Shown here: piece by piece, positions 23,614-34,640 of the stretch
Numbering within the stretch: position 1 is the stretch's first letter
How the letters are laid out: the number at the start of each line of letters is the position of its first letter
Origin: Epiperipatus broadwayi
Taxonomy: Eukaryota; Onychophora; Udeonychophora; Euonychophora; Peripatidae
Direction of reading: 5' to 3'
Assembly: GCA_028023455.1 (NCBI GenBank)
Contig: JAQFVV010012405.1
Span: 10,716,423 to 10,780,422, forward strand
Length of the DNA: 64,000 nt
Position numbers and translations under genes: made by a program
Notes under the pieces: generated by a model
Seen by the model: the letters and a program-made list of their open reading frames with translations, nothing else
Database searches by the model: none
Told to the model about the DNA's origin: nothing

Positions 23614-25344
23614 GAATATATGTTTAATATAATAAATATTGGTATTTTATATTATTTTTCTCAATCTATAAAGATAATCACTTCTATGATTTGATAAATA
23701 TCTAGGATTATTTAAAAAATCAATTTAAATTAGCAGCACCGAACGCAGGTTATTAACAGTTTTTTTAAAATTATAAGTTAAGTTTTAAAAAAAAAGACTA
23801 AGTACATGTGTCTTCTTACAATTTATTTGATGTTAAAAATAAAATTTCAAACTAAATATTTTGGTTTTAAAGTATATATATACTTAAAAATTATCGCCAA
23901 AAATCTTGAACAAAAGTTACTTTCAAATATATATAAATAAATTATCTATTTGCATAATTTAATCATCATTATTTTAATTTTATTATTAATAAAAAAAAAA
24001 GATAGAACTTGAGAATATAATAAAGATAGAATTTAAAAATATATAACAAATTGTGTGTGTTATTTATTTAATATATATATATATATATGGAAAACCAAAA
24101 AAGTGTTTAAATTTTTAATTGTTTTCTTACAATCTAAGATTTTAAAAAAATATTTCTTAGAAAATGATTTAGTTTATTGACAAATTACATGAGATCGTGT
24201 TTGAGAGATATAAACATAATAATAATAATTTTAAATAACGATGCTATCTTTTTAATAGGCTATTCTTACCTAGTAATGTAAAAATAAAAATACAACACCT
24301 GCTTATTAAATTGCCCGAGGCTTTAGACAATCCTCTGTTATTACCAATTTTTTCACCAATTGTTTTTTTTTTTATTAGATGTAGTTGGACATGTCTGTGC
24401 ATATATATGTATATACTGCATGATTTTTACAAAAAATAAAAATAAATTTAAATAACAATATGTGTGTACACATATCTATAGGTATGTTTTATTAGGCTTA
24501 GATTGAAATCTGGCTGCATAGATTTTTTTCATATTCTATATAGTCTTAGCATTAATCTTTCAGATAAATAGCTCAAATTCCATTTATCTGGAAATATATA
24601 TGTCTGGTAAGTAATGTTTTATTTATTACTTTTCTTATATTCTTGATATTTGCTCCTGTTAGAAGCAACAATATGATTACATATTATGTATAATATTTAA
24701 ATGGCATAGTTTTCAATGTTTACACAGAATTATTTAAGAAATAATTGTGACTATTTCATAGTGGTGTTCCTAGTCATATATGCTATATCACATTACTTTG
24801 ACAACATTTGAAAAGTCTGTGTGGCAATGTTTGATTTGCGATGTTACATTCAAAAGTTCCACTATAATAGTAATAAATCTTTACTTTAGTTTTCATTTTT
24901 AATCCTAGATGACAAGGGTCATCACCCAACAACAGAGTTTTACACCTAAAGATTGTTTTTATTTAATAATATTTTTATAATTATATGGTGTTTTAGGAGG
25001 TTTTTAACTTATGTGATGGGAAACAAAAAAAAAAAAAGTTGTTATTCTAGCTAATGTAAACAAATAAGCTTTATTTATTTTCTTAAATTTTCAGCTTTTA
25101 CTTAATTTTTTTATTTATATTTAAAATTAATTTGGGCAATATGGTAAAAAGAGTTTCGACCTTCTACAAACTTAATGCAAAGTGCTGGCACGTAAATAAA
25201 AAAAAAAAGGTTCAAAATTAGTATTCATCACATTTGTTTTAACATTTTTTATTTTATCATGTGTTTTCTATTATTATCATTGTTTTCTTCTCAATTACCA
25301 TTATAATATACTATAAGTAATGTTAAAATCCTTCCCAAGAATAG
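23614..25344. other. AT-rich stretch, nothing firmly recognised
   Basis: A (TA)n run lies near 24072-24088. A good acceptor/donor pair frames 24564-24606 (one open frame of 14 codons), but it is too short to call an exon alone. No other feature is seen. Confidence 0.45.
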
Positions 25345-25945
25345 ATTAAATTTTATGGGCCGATGGCTTTAGACCCCCCCCCCCCCAGGGTCATAATCAT
25401 AGCGCTCAAACTTATTGACTAAACTTGTGTTATTATTTGGAGAAAATGTCATTAATATCCATTGATTAATATGTAGATTTGTAATTTACATGCTCCATTT
25501 CCATGATAACGCTACAAAAGAGTTTTTCTTGTTTATCACGTGGTTGTTATTAGCAATAAACTATACCACTTTACATTTTCTTTTTCTGTCATTACACTTG
25601 AAATACTATTTTGAAATTCCATAAATTTGAAATGATGGCCAGATTTCATTTCATGCTCCAAAAACACTGACTTTACATTGGGTTCTTTTTTTGGATGAGA
25701 ATACATGTATTGATGTTGCGATAAACAAAGATTCTTTGCTATTTTCTGAAAGTTGAATATGTAAATTTTGAACTTACTTTTAACCAGCAAATATTAATGT
25801 TATGATTTCTCCAAATAATAGCACTAATTTAGTGATAAGTTTGAGTTCTTTGATTATGACCCCCTGGGTTGAAAGCACTGCTCAGCTAATTATTTGTTAA
25901 ATTGCCAAATAAAATTTAATCTTTTTTGGAGCAGTGCGTTAACAT
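25345..25945 (-). mobile_element. decayed PLE remnant with inverted terminal repeats (family E)
   Basis: Left 25380-25450 and right 25795-25875 are inverted copies: GGTCATAATCATAG...CTCAAACTTAT against the complement of ATAAGTTTGAG..TTGATTATGACC. Weaker similarity continues outward (AGATTAAATTTTAT on both sides). The minus-strand frame in the loop (25536-25790) contains FLEHEMKSGHHFKF, resembling the His/Ser-Gly-His stretch after the GIY-YIG core in PLE endonucleases (compare SLHTIDSGHKIDF at about 30.99 kb). No reverse-transcriptase part remains. A C13 run at 25374-25386 borders the left arm. Confidence 0.5.
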
Positions 25946-28126
25946 TACTTATAGATTTACATAGCCAAAGAAAAAAGCAAAATTAGATAGAGTTACTAAT
26001 ACAATAGTTTTAACTACTATTGCTATTAAAATAATAGTGATAAAATTATGCAAATTTATGTAATACTTTTTATAATAAATTATGTTATAGCTTTTTACTG
26101 ATGTGAACAAGGCTACCACAGCTTATCATTCAGTATTGATTAGTAAATCGACAACTTGCTAATTTTATAAATAGGGTAAATTGAGAATGACAACCAGTTC
26201 ACTCTTCCTCAATCTAAAAATAGATCATGTCTGGAAAGTAATGTTTTATTTTTTATTCTTCCAGTTATTTAAGAAGTCACTGTTCTACAATGAACTATTT
26301 AAAATTTGTTTTACTAGCTTTACTTTCAAAGGTTCTTAGATTATGGGCAATGCTTAGACTTGTATCTACAATGTCTATAACCTGAAGTTTTAAACAGAAT
26401 TAGAATATTTAGATAATCAGATCACAGTCAACTTTGTAGATCATCTTAGTGAATAATTAATAGTAAATTAATGATAGAAAATATGTAAGATGTTTATGAT
26501 TCTGCAGCTAGAAATACTATGATACCTCCATTATCAATATTCTAAGAATGGATACTATTGAAGGAGCTTTTCCTGATAATGAACTAATTAATTTGTTAAG
26601 CACACATTATTCTAGAACATCCTCAAATAATTTCTTTTATTTATTTTTTATAATTTTTCTTTCAGTTGTATTTTTTAACAAAAAAATCATTAATCTTCAT
26701 CAAATCTTCATGTTTTAAGTTAATTTTATTTAAAACATATGTACGAATAATGAAATTAATCTTAGAAATAAAAGATCAAACTTTAAAATGAAAAAAATAG
26801 TAATAATATTTTCAATATAAAAAATAAATTCACATCAGACTTTACTCTAAAAATGCATTTAACATTTAAACTGGTGCAAATCCCTATTGGCCTAATGAAT
26901 TAAAGTTCTAAACTTTTGATTGGTCAATTACAGAATCAGCAGTATATATATATTACATTTGTTTTAATTTCATTTGTAAAAAAAAAGAGAACAAATTAAT
27001 AATTTGTTAAATTATTAAAGTGAATGAAAGTTTTTCAAAAATAAATTTCTATTTATAATTATACAATAATCTATACTGGTAAACATACAATGAATGTTTG
27101 TTTCATAACTTATTGGAAAATGCAGCCTACATCATTGATTTCTTTCTCAATTTACATTCATGTAAAAGGGAATAATTTTTACTAAAATTTTAACTATTCT
27201 TGTAAAATAATTATATTTTCAGTATATTTTATCAAAATAATTTATAATATGTAAAAAATATGAAAAAAATACTGTAAAATATAAATTTTCATTTTGAAAA
27301 TCATAACAAAGAACTTTCACCTGTCAGAATTGTTAACAAATGCTTCCTTTTGCTAAAATGAAAAACAACCAATCTCTGCCTTGGAAAGTTCACCTTCTCC
27401 CATTATTATAGCTTTAAATTTAAATATTGATTTTTTATTTGTAAAATAATTCTAGAGATGGCAGAATCATATGGTACATATTACTCTTTGAAATGATCAT
27501 AAATTCATTTTAATAATGTAAAAATTACCAGTTTTAGAGTGGTTTAAAGCCACAAATGAAAATGCTTATTGCATCCTCATGCATGGTTAATAAATACAAA
27601 ATTTTTACTTAATGAAATTTTTATACTTGACATAAATTTAATTAAAAACCTATTAGTGAATAATCATGTCAAGCTGTAGTTAATTTGTAGTATTGTTTTT
27701 TTTCTTTTTAGTGAACTCCGTTCCATATTGAATTATCAACAATAAAGTTATTGACAAAGACTAACTGAATATAGTATATATTTTCAAGAAATCAATTTTC
27801 TTCTAAAAATCGCATATTTTCAAATAAAACTATATTTAAATATTACATATTGATTATGAAATATATATTTAATAATTTTACAAAAAAAATGAAAATAAAA
27901 GCCCAAATAAAAATATTCTGCATTTGTACTTATCAGTGAAAAAGTGAAGTCATATATTTTCTTCTAATAAAAAGTTGATGTTTCTTTTCTTCGTATATTG
28001 ATTTTAGTTATCATCTAGATAGAATAACTATACACAAAATTTTGATTGCTAAACAGCTTTAGACTCACTAAAATATTAAATTTTCATTAGAATAATTGAT
28101 TTTAGTCATTGAATTTATATATATAT
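25946..28126. other. AT-rich stretch, nothing recognised
   Basis: No element ends, RNA gene or convincing exon. An AG at 27711 after a strong pyrimidine tract opens only ten codons before a stop that overlaps AATAAA. Confidence 0.5.
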
Positions 28127-28333
28127 ATAAAATACATATTTTGCGGGTTCATCCGTGTTAAAAACTTTTAATATCAATTTACTGACGTTTCGACTTGGTC
28201 ACACAAGCCATCCACAGAGTTATAAAAAGGTAGAAAGACGGTTGTAGAGGTGCTACAATCACTGGTTTGAATAAAACATTAAAAATCCCACCAATAGCAA
28301 AAATGTTAAATTTAAGAATGTTTTTTAAAAAAA
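28127..28333 (-). repeat. PLE family A terminal repeat, left copy
   Basis: Shares about 200 bp with 30606-30813 and, inverted, with 31838-32069: TTTGCGGGTTCATCCGTG, CTGACGTTTCGACTTGG and CCCACCAATAGCAAAAATG in order. It contains the hammerhead-like motif and forms the 3' end of copy 1. Confidence 0.85.
28182..28219 (-). ncRNA. hammerhead-ribozyme-like motif, family A left pLTR
   Basis: On the minus strand: CTGTGGAT, then the hairpin GGCTTG-TGTGAC-CAAGTC (6-bp stem with one G-U), then GAAACGTC. This is the order CUGANGA-stem II-GAAAC of a hammerhead, but the first box has lost the canonical sequence, so activity is doubtful. The same motif recurs at 30662-30699 and 31947-31984. Confidence 0.4.
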
Positions 28334-30606
28334 TCTTTCCAAATAGGAGGAAGTTTGCACGTATCATCTCGCTTATTGATACAATCTGGCCTTTTAAGTA
28401 TCTCAATGGCTTCTCTGATTTTGCATTGGTAGAGATTATCACATCTGGATATGATCCTGGTACTAGAAAATCTATTTTATGACCTGAATCTATAGTATGG
28501 AGTGAAGTGTATGATGATAGTGTTGTTTAACTGCATTAGCTGCTCATCTCTCCTAACACTATGGACATTACTCATACCTATGTAAGAAGTTTACAATTTT
28601 ACATGAGATTTGATAGACACCATGAGATTAAGAGGGTTGAATCCTTAGGCTTGGTTATTATATTGCTGATCTTTTGATGAGCAAAAATCTGTATCTATAT
28701 TATAGCTTTTAATATACGTCCGATACTGTCTGTAGTTCCTTTTACATATGGAACACAAATCCTAATAGCTGACTTATCTCTTTTGTTTCCTATTTTGTCT
28801 ATTTTGGGCTTGAAATAAGGTTTTTTATAAATTTGTAATTATAACTATTTGCTAATAAAACACTATTAATATGATTTATTTCTTCTTTCAGATGTGTGTC
28901 ATCTGAAAGGTTAATTGCTCTATTTAAAGGTTTTGGCTACAGAAACTATCTGAGTTGGGTGATGATGAGAATGAAATGTAAATATCTGTCTTGTGTGTAT
29001 CCTTTCTGTAAATAGAAAAGATAAACTATTTGGTGTTCTGGTGACTAGAACATCAAGAAAAGGGAGTTTTCCAACAGACTCTGTCTCCATTGTAAATTTA
29101 ATATGAGGATGCATATTATTTAAATGTAAGAAAAATCATCTAATTATTTTTTCCATGTGCCAATGACAAAGTGTCATCTATGTATCTGAGCCAAATGAGA
29201 GGTTTTAAAGATGATGATTCTAAAGCAGTTTCTATATATTCCATGAATAAACAGCTATTACTCCTGAGATAGGTGAGCCCATAGGAGTACCAAAACTTGT
29301 CTGTAATGCTGTCCATTGTATACAAAATATGTATTTAAGAGACAATGTTTAATCAAAGCAATAATATGGTCTGGTAAATTGCAACGTTGTGAGATTATAT
29401 TTAAAGCTTCATCAATTGGAATGTTTGTAAACAAAGACACGACATCAAAACTGACCAGAATGTCACTAGCATTAATTTTTAAACTTTTTAAAACAGAAAT
29501 AAAATGAAGAGAGTTTTTAATATATGATTTAATAGATGGGATTGTAGGTTTAATGAAACCGATAAGTATCTAGCTAAATATAGTTGGAGAACCTATTGCA
29601 CTTACTATTGGAAAAGAGGGTATCTGGTTTGTGAATTTTTGGAAGTCCATAAAATTTTGGACAGACACAGATTTTTCACGAGGATTATTTTATTTTTTAT
29701 CTCTGTTTCAATAGGTGATTTATTAATAATAGCTTTTGTTGTTGTTTCCAAATATGTAGTATGATCTCTTTTTGATAGTTTATAAGTTTTATCACTAAGT
29801 AGATCTAAAATTTTATTATGGTAAATGTCACGATCCATTACAACTGTGGCATTACCTTTATCAGCTGGAAGTACAACAATTGATTTGTCCGATTTTATAT
29901 TATTTAATGCTTGTCTTTCTTTCTTTGAAAAATTATTTTTAGGAAGCTTAGCTTTTTTAAAATATTACAAATCTCAGCTCTAGCTAAATCACCGATGTAG
30001 AATCAATTTTATCAAGAGCTATTCAACATTACAACAATTTTCTCAAAGGTATCCGGGAAGGTGTTAAAGCAAAATTGAAACCTTTTCTAAAAGAAATTTC
30101 ATCTGTAGAGAGGGCTTTCTTAGATAAATTGTAAACGGTTTTTTGATTTGGATACATAATGTTTGGGGATTGTGTTCTAATTAGCATTTGCAATTTTTTC
30201 TTTTGCTTTGCTGTTACCAATTCCGAATCTTTAAATGATCGAAAACTTGCAATACGATCAAAACTAGTCCACAGTAAAGGATGTATTTTATTACTAAGGA
30301 ATAAACGTAAATGTAGCAATACTTTATCAATTTTGTCTAAATTTTTCCGAGTTTCTTTAATAAAAGAGTTTAAAATAATATTGCTGGTTTTCCTTAGAAT
30401 TTTACTAACATTATAATTGTTCTTGTGAAAAACAATTTTAAGCAAGTGGGTATAACGTTGTGATTTGTGCACGCTAACAAAAAAGATAAATTACAAAGTA
30501 ACTTACATTTCTTACTCCACGTTCTTTCAAATATACGCAGCTGTTTAAAAATTTCCTCCCCGTAGAGGTTAGTAATGTTAAAACGAAGATTTGCACGGGT
30601 TAAATA
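28334..30606 (-). pseudogene. PLE polyprotein copy 1 (N-terminal region, RT, GIY-YIG), many frameshifts
   Basis: Minus-strand order: N-terminal region RIFERTWSKKCK near 30530; NLSKKALSTDEISF and KGFNFALTPSRIP near 30060-30130; LPADKGNATVVMDRDIY near 29830-29880; RT motif A region LVSFDVVSLFTNIPIDEAL near 29410-29465; RT core and the ETESVGKLPFLDVLVTRTP block near 29040-29100; GIY-YIG endonuclease near 28560-28640. PLEs copy RNA by target-primed reverse transcription, and the GIY-YIG nuclease nicks the target. The frame is broken every few tens of bases, mostly by one-base deletions relative to copy 2, so it is non-functional as written. Confidence 0.85.
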
Positions 30607-30813
30607 TATAAAATACATATTTTGCGGGTTCATCCGTGTTAAAAACTTTTAATATCAATTTACTGACGTTTCGACTTGGTCACACAAGCCATCCACAGAG
30701 TTATAAAAAGGTAGAAAGACGGTTGTAGAGGCGCTACAATCACTGGTTTGAATAAAACATTAAAAATCCCACCAATAGCAAAAATGTTAAATTTAAGAAT
30801 GTTTTTTAAAAAA
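30606..30813 (-). repeat. PLE family A terminal repeat, middle copy
   Basis: Lies between the tandem copies: 3' end of copy 2 and 5' end of copy 1. The hammerhead-like core is at 30662-30699 on the minus strand. Nearly identical to the left copy; one visible difference is GAGGCGCTACAA here against GAGGTGCTACAA on the left. Confidence 0.85.
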
Positions 30814-30838
30814 ATCTTTCCAAATAGGAGGAAGTTTG

Positions 30839-31835
30839 CTACGTATCTTCCGATCTGATACAATCTGGCCTTTTAAGTATCTCAATGGCTTCTCTGATTT
30901 TGCATTGGTAGAGATTATCACATCTGGATATGATCCTGGTACTAGAAAAATCTATTTTATGACCTGAATCTATAGTATGGAGTGAGAGTGCTGATGATGA
31001 TGAGTGTTGTTTAACTGCATTAGCATGCTCATCTCTCCTAACACTGATGCGACGATTACTCATACCTATGTAAGAAGCTTTACAATTTTTACATGAGATT
31101 TGATAGACACCATGAGATTCAAGAGGGATTGAATCCTTAGGCTTGGTTATTATATTGCTGATCTTTTGATGAGCAGAAAATGCTGTATCTATATTATAGC
31201 GTTTTAATATACGTCCGATACTGTCTGTAGGTCCTTTTACATATGGAACACAAATCCTAATAGCTGACTTATCATCTTTTTTGTTTCCTATTTTGTCTAT
31301 TTTGGGCTTGAAATAAGGCTTTTTTTTATAAATTTGTAATTATAACTATTTGCTAATAAAACACTATTAATATGATTTATTTCTTCTTTCAGATGTGTGT
31401 CATCTGAAAGGTTAATTGCTCTATTTAAAAGAGTTTTGGCTACAGAAACTATCTGAGTTGAGTGATGATGAGAATGGAAATGTAAATATCTGTCTGTGTG
31501 TGTATCCTTTCTGTAAATAGAAAAGATAAACTATTTGGTGTTCTGGTGACTAGAACATCAAGAAAAGGGAGTTTTCCATCAGACTCTGTCTCCATTGTAA
31601 ATTTAATATGAGGATGCATATTATTTAAATGTAAGAAAAAATCATCTAATGTATTTTTTCCATGTTGCCATATGACAAAAGTGTCATCTATGTATCTGAG
31701 CCAAATGAGAGGTTTTAAAGATGATGATTCTAAAGCACGAGTTTCTATATATTCCATGAATAAATCAGCTATTACTCCTGAGATAGGTGAGCCCATAGGA
31801 GTACCAAAAACTTGTCTGTAATGCTGTCCATTGTT
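30839..31835 (-). pseudogene. PLE polyprotein copy 2 (RT C-terminal half and GIY-YIG), better preserved
   Basis: The minus strand reads MGSPISGVIADLFMEYIE, then LIWLRYIDDTFVIW (catalytic Y-I-D-D), then LPFLDVLVTRTPNSLSF: an almost ideal PLE reverse-transcriptase core over 31449-31796. After frameshifts near 31330-31460 comes GVYQISCKNCKASYIGMS at about 31040-31110, with the GIY-YIG pair, a CxxC knuckle and RRISVRRDEH, followed by SLHTIDSGHKIDF and IREAIEILKRPD to about 30840. Everything upstream of RT motif B is missing because the copy is truncated at 31835, where it meets the inverted pLTR. Confidence 0.85.
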
Positions 31836-31837
31836 TT

Positions 31838-32067
31838 TTAAAAAACATTCTTAAATTTAACATTTTTGCTATTGGTGGGATTTTTAATGTTTTATTCAAA
31901 CCAGTGATTGTAGCGCCTCTACAACCGTCTTTCTACCTTTTTATAACTCTGTGGATGGCTTGTGTGACCAAGTCGAAACGTCAGTAAATTGATATTAAAA
32001 GTTTTTAACACGGATGAACCCGCAAAATATGTATTTTATATATTTAACCCGTGCAAATCTTCGTTTT

Positions 32068-32069
<2 letters not shown>
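31838..32069 (+). repeat. PLE family A terminal repeat, inverted copy
   Basis: Reverse complement of the other two pLTRs, extending about 24 bases further into the 5' region of copy 1 (AACCCGTGCAAATCTTCG matches near 30590). The hammerhead-like core lies on the plus strand at 31947-31984: CTGTGGAT, GGCTTG/CAAGTC stem, GAAACGTC. Confidence 0.85.

Positions 32070-32105
<36 letters not shown>
32070..32105. repeat. (AT)n microsatellite
   Basis: Dinucleotide run directly abutting the inverted PLE terminal repeat. Confidence 0.95.
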
Positions 32106-32106
<1 letters not shown>

Positions 32107-33215
32107 CATAAAAAATACATTAGCAAAGTATAATTGTTATACTGGCTAAAGTTTGTATTTCATGACAAAATTTTGGGAGAGGCATCAATAATCCTCATTC
32201 AATCAGACAAATATCATAGTCCAATACATCTTTTACTGATGTTATTTATATTCTCTTAAAATCTATTGATAATCCACAGAATTCAAAATCAGCTAAATAT
32301 GACTCTTGATAAATTTTGATAACTGTCTAAAATATGTAACTGTTTTAATCATATATATATATATATAATACCATGCATTGGCTAAGAAATCTAGTAAGGT
32401 CTCAGAGGTGAGATGAAAAATTTATCAAAAAAATTTATTTCATTAATCTGGTCTGGAGATTTTATATAAACTTGAACTCTTGCAGTATACAGCAAAATTC
32501 TTTCACAATATGAACCAAATCTCCTTTTTATAACAGTGCCACTTTTGCTTCTTATTGAGCAAACAGCTATAGTCTCATAATCAAGATTTTGTCTTACCCA
32601 ATTTCTCCTTTAGCTCTTTATGTTAATTTCCAATTAGATTTTATTATATCATTCTTGATATTTTTTCATAGTACTTTCCATAATCATAAATGTATATTGA
32701 AAGCTGTAATGAATATAGAAACTAACAAACTTTTAATTATGTAATATGCTTTTATTATAATAAAATAATAATTATAATGAAAAGAAATGAACTTGAATAG
32801 ATTAAATGAAAAAATGTATGTACAAATAGGGATTCCTAATTAATTTATCTTGTTTTATATAAGTGGCCAAACTAATAAACATAGTATTTCCAAATTACAT
32901 ATATTTTAAAATTGTAATTTTAAATAGAGTATTATACATCCTTAATGAATGTTTTAAATTAATTTTACAATAAACCAAGGCTATTATTATTTTCATATCT
33001 CAGGAAAAGCACATAAAGTGTAATGGCTTTTCCACACATAACTATCTACGTTGAAAAATAAATTTAAAAAATATAAATAAATATAGCAGTCCAATATAAA
33101 GAGAACCATTATTGTTAGAAAACCGAAACCAAAATTTAGAGAAAATATATAAATTAACACAATTTTTTTCTTCCGATTTGTGACCTAAAATTTCTCATAT
33201 ATATATATATAATGT
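32106..33215. other. AT-rich stretch, nothing recognised
   Basis: A short (TA)n run near 32350. No gene or element is visible. Confidence 0.5.
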
Positions 33216-33746
33216 TTTCATGGTTATATGATGTAGATAAATTATAACTTTTTGGGCTATACCATGTATTGTTTTCCATTAAAAACCGATATTTCAACGG
33301 AATAACAACCGCCATTATCAAGGTTAACTTTTGAAAGAAAAACCGTTAGATCTTAGCAAATAACGTGTGTGCGAGATGAGAAATGAGATTCAAGTTCAGC
33401 ATTCACAATATGAGGCTTATCAAAATGTTTATTTCCCTCAGTATTTTTATCTATTAATTTTAAGTTAATATTGGATAAAATGAGAGGTTTCCACATAGCT
33501 GGAATACGTTGTGCTTTATCAGTTCTATTTAAACCAGTAGGTCTCTTTAATATTTCAATTGAGTCTCTCATGGTTCTTAAATCATATCTTTCCAAATTAG
33601 GAAGTATTTTTATATTGTCAAAATTAGGTTTGTGACCAGTTTCTAAATAATGGGAAGTAAAAACTGATGTGCTAATTTTTTGATGAAAAGCATTTTTATG
33701 TTCCTTAATTCTGACATTAATTTGTCTATTAGACTGACCCCCCCCC
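33216..33746 (-). mobile_element. PLE family C, 5'-truncated in the GIY-YIG domain
   Basis: The minus strand enters the nuclease at GQSNRQINVRIKEHKNAF, continues through SHYLETGHKPNFDNIKI and MRDSIEILKRPTGLNR to a stop near 33353, then a pLTR-like region to the (AT)n run at 33200-33213. Compare family A (GMSNRRISVRRDEH, DSGHKIDF, REAIEILKRPD): same domain, different sequence, so a separate family. The frame across about 130 codons is intact. Truncation falls exactly at a C9 run (33738-33746; G9 in sense). Upstream RT is absent. Confidence 0.8.
33286..33321 (-). ncRNA. degenerate hammerhead-like core, PLE family C
   Basis: Minus strand: CTTGATAATGGCGG, an 8-base loop, CCGTTGAAATATCGG. The box order matches the family A and B motifs (CTnnGA..., short stem, GAAAnnTC), but the boxes are degenerate and stems I and III are not established. 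Confidence 0.25.
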
Positions 33747-34640
33747 ACACAAACGCATATATATATATATATAATCAATCTCCCATACATTAATTTTTCT
33801 CAGCAATCCACCCTGTGAAACAGCACATCCAAGATATATATATATATATAAAATTGTAATAAAAGTAAGAATAATAATGGTGATACTATATATATAAAGA
33901 ATGAGTAATCTTACCTTGCCTAAAAAATAATCTCTATATGTATGCACACAATTTCTTTTTATGATTCCATAAATTTTATTTGGGGAAAGGGTAGATACTA
34001 GTTTTTATTTTATTGTCTTCCGAATTCACAAATCCTTTTATTATAATATGTATAGATTCTAGGTATCATGTATTCTATTGAGTTTCACCATTGTAACATG
34101 GAAAAAAGACCATCACCAGCACATCTAGAAGCCTATGAAAGCACTATATATTAACAATCTTCAATTTGGATGATGACTTAACCAGGTAACCTAACAAACT
34201 GCACATAAGGATTTTTACATCTACTCATGATCACTGCTATATATACTAGTAAATCATTGTATTGATAGGTAGAGTTTGCTCTATCACCCTTTCATATATT
34301 TATTGCTGTTGTTCATGATGCCATAGAATTTCCTAATCTAATTCTCTGCCTTTGATATTCATTTTTATTTCTTCCAAGCAATAAAATAATAAATATATTC
34401 TGTAGGCAGTGAGTCTTTGCTTTTAATCACTTTTACCGCTATAAAATACTCAATCATATATTTGAATATCAAATAAAAATGGTCCTCTGCAAAATTTTGT
34501 TTTCAAACCTAATGATAAACTTTATTTATTTATTTTCTTTAAAATACACAACTTTTATTTCTTTTCTCTTTCAAGATAATTTTATTTGACCTATAAGTGA
34601 CTACAAAAAAAAAAGATAACAAGAATTAACTAGATGAGGT
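33747..34640. other. AT-rich stretch between elements
   Basis: (AT)n runs at 33758-33772 and 33835-33850 bracket a ~60-bp piece that might be a worn pLTR fragment. The rest shows nothing recognisable. Confidence 0.45.

Larger units (their letters stand above)
28127..32069 (-). mobile_element. Penelope-like element (family A): two tandem copies plus an inverted terminal repeat
   Basis: Sense is on the minus strand. Copy 1 (30606 down to about 28130) covers the whole coding region with a terminal repeat (pLTR) at its 3' side. Copy 2 (31835 down to about 30606) is 5'-truncated inside the reverse transcriptase and ends in its own pLTR, which serves as the start of copy 1. A third pLTR, inverted, covers 31838-32069 and joins the truncated end of copy 2. 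Partial tandem copies plus a flanking inverted pLTR are the usual architecture of PLEs. (AT)n lies on both sides (28112-28127 and 32070-32105). Confidence 0.9.

Noticed and set aside
24564-24606. Plus-strand exon with GTAAGT donor
   Set aside because: 43 bases only; a similar sequence without donor consensus occurs at 26226, suggesting a dispersed repeat; no phase partner found.
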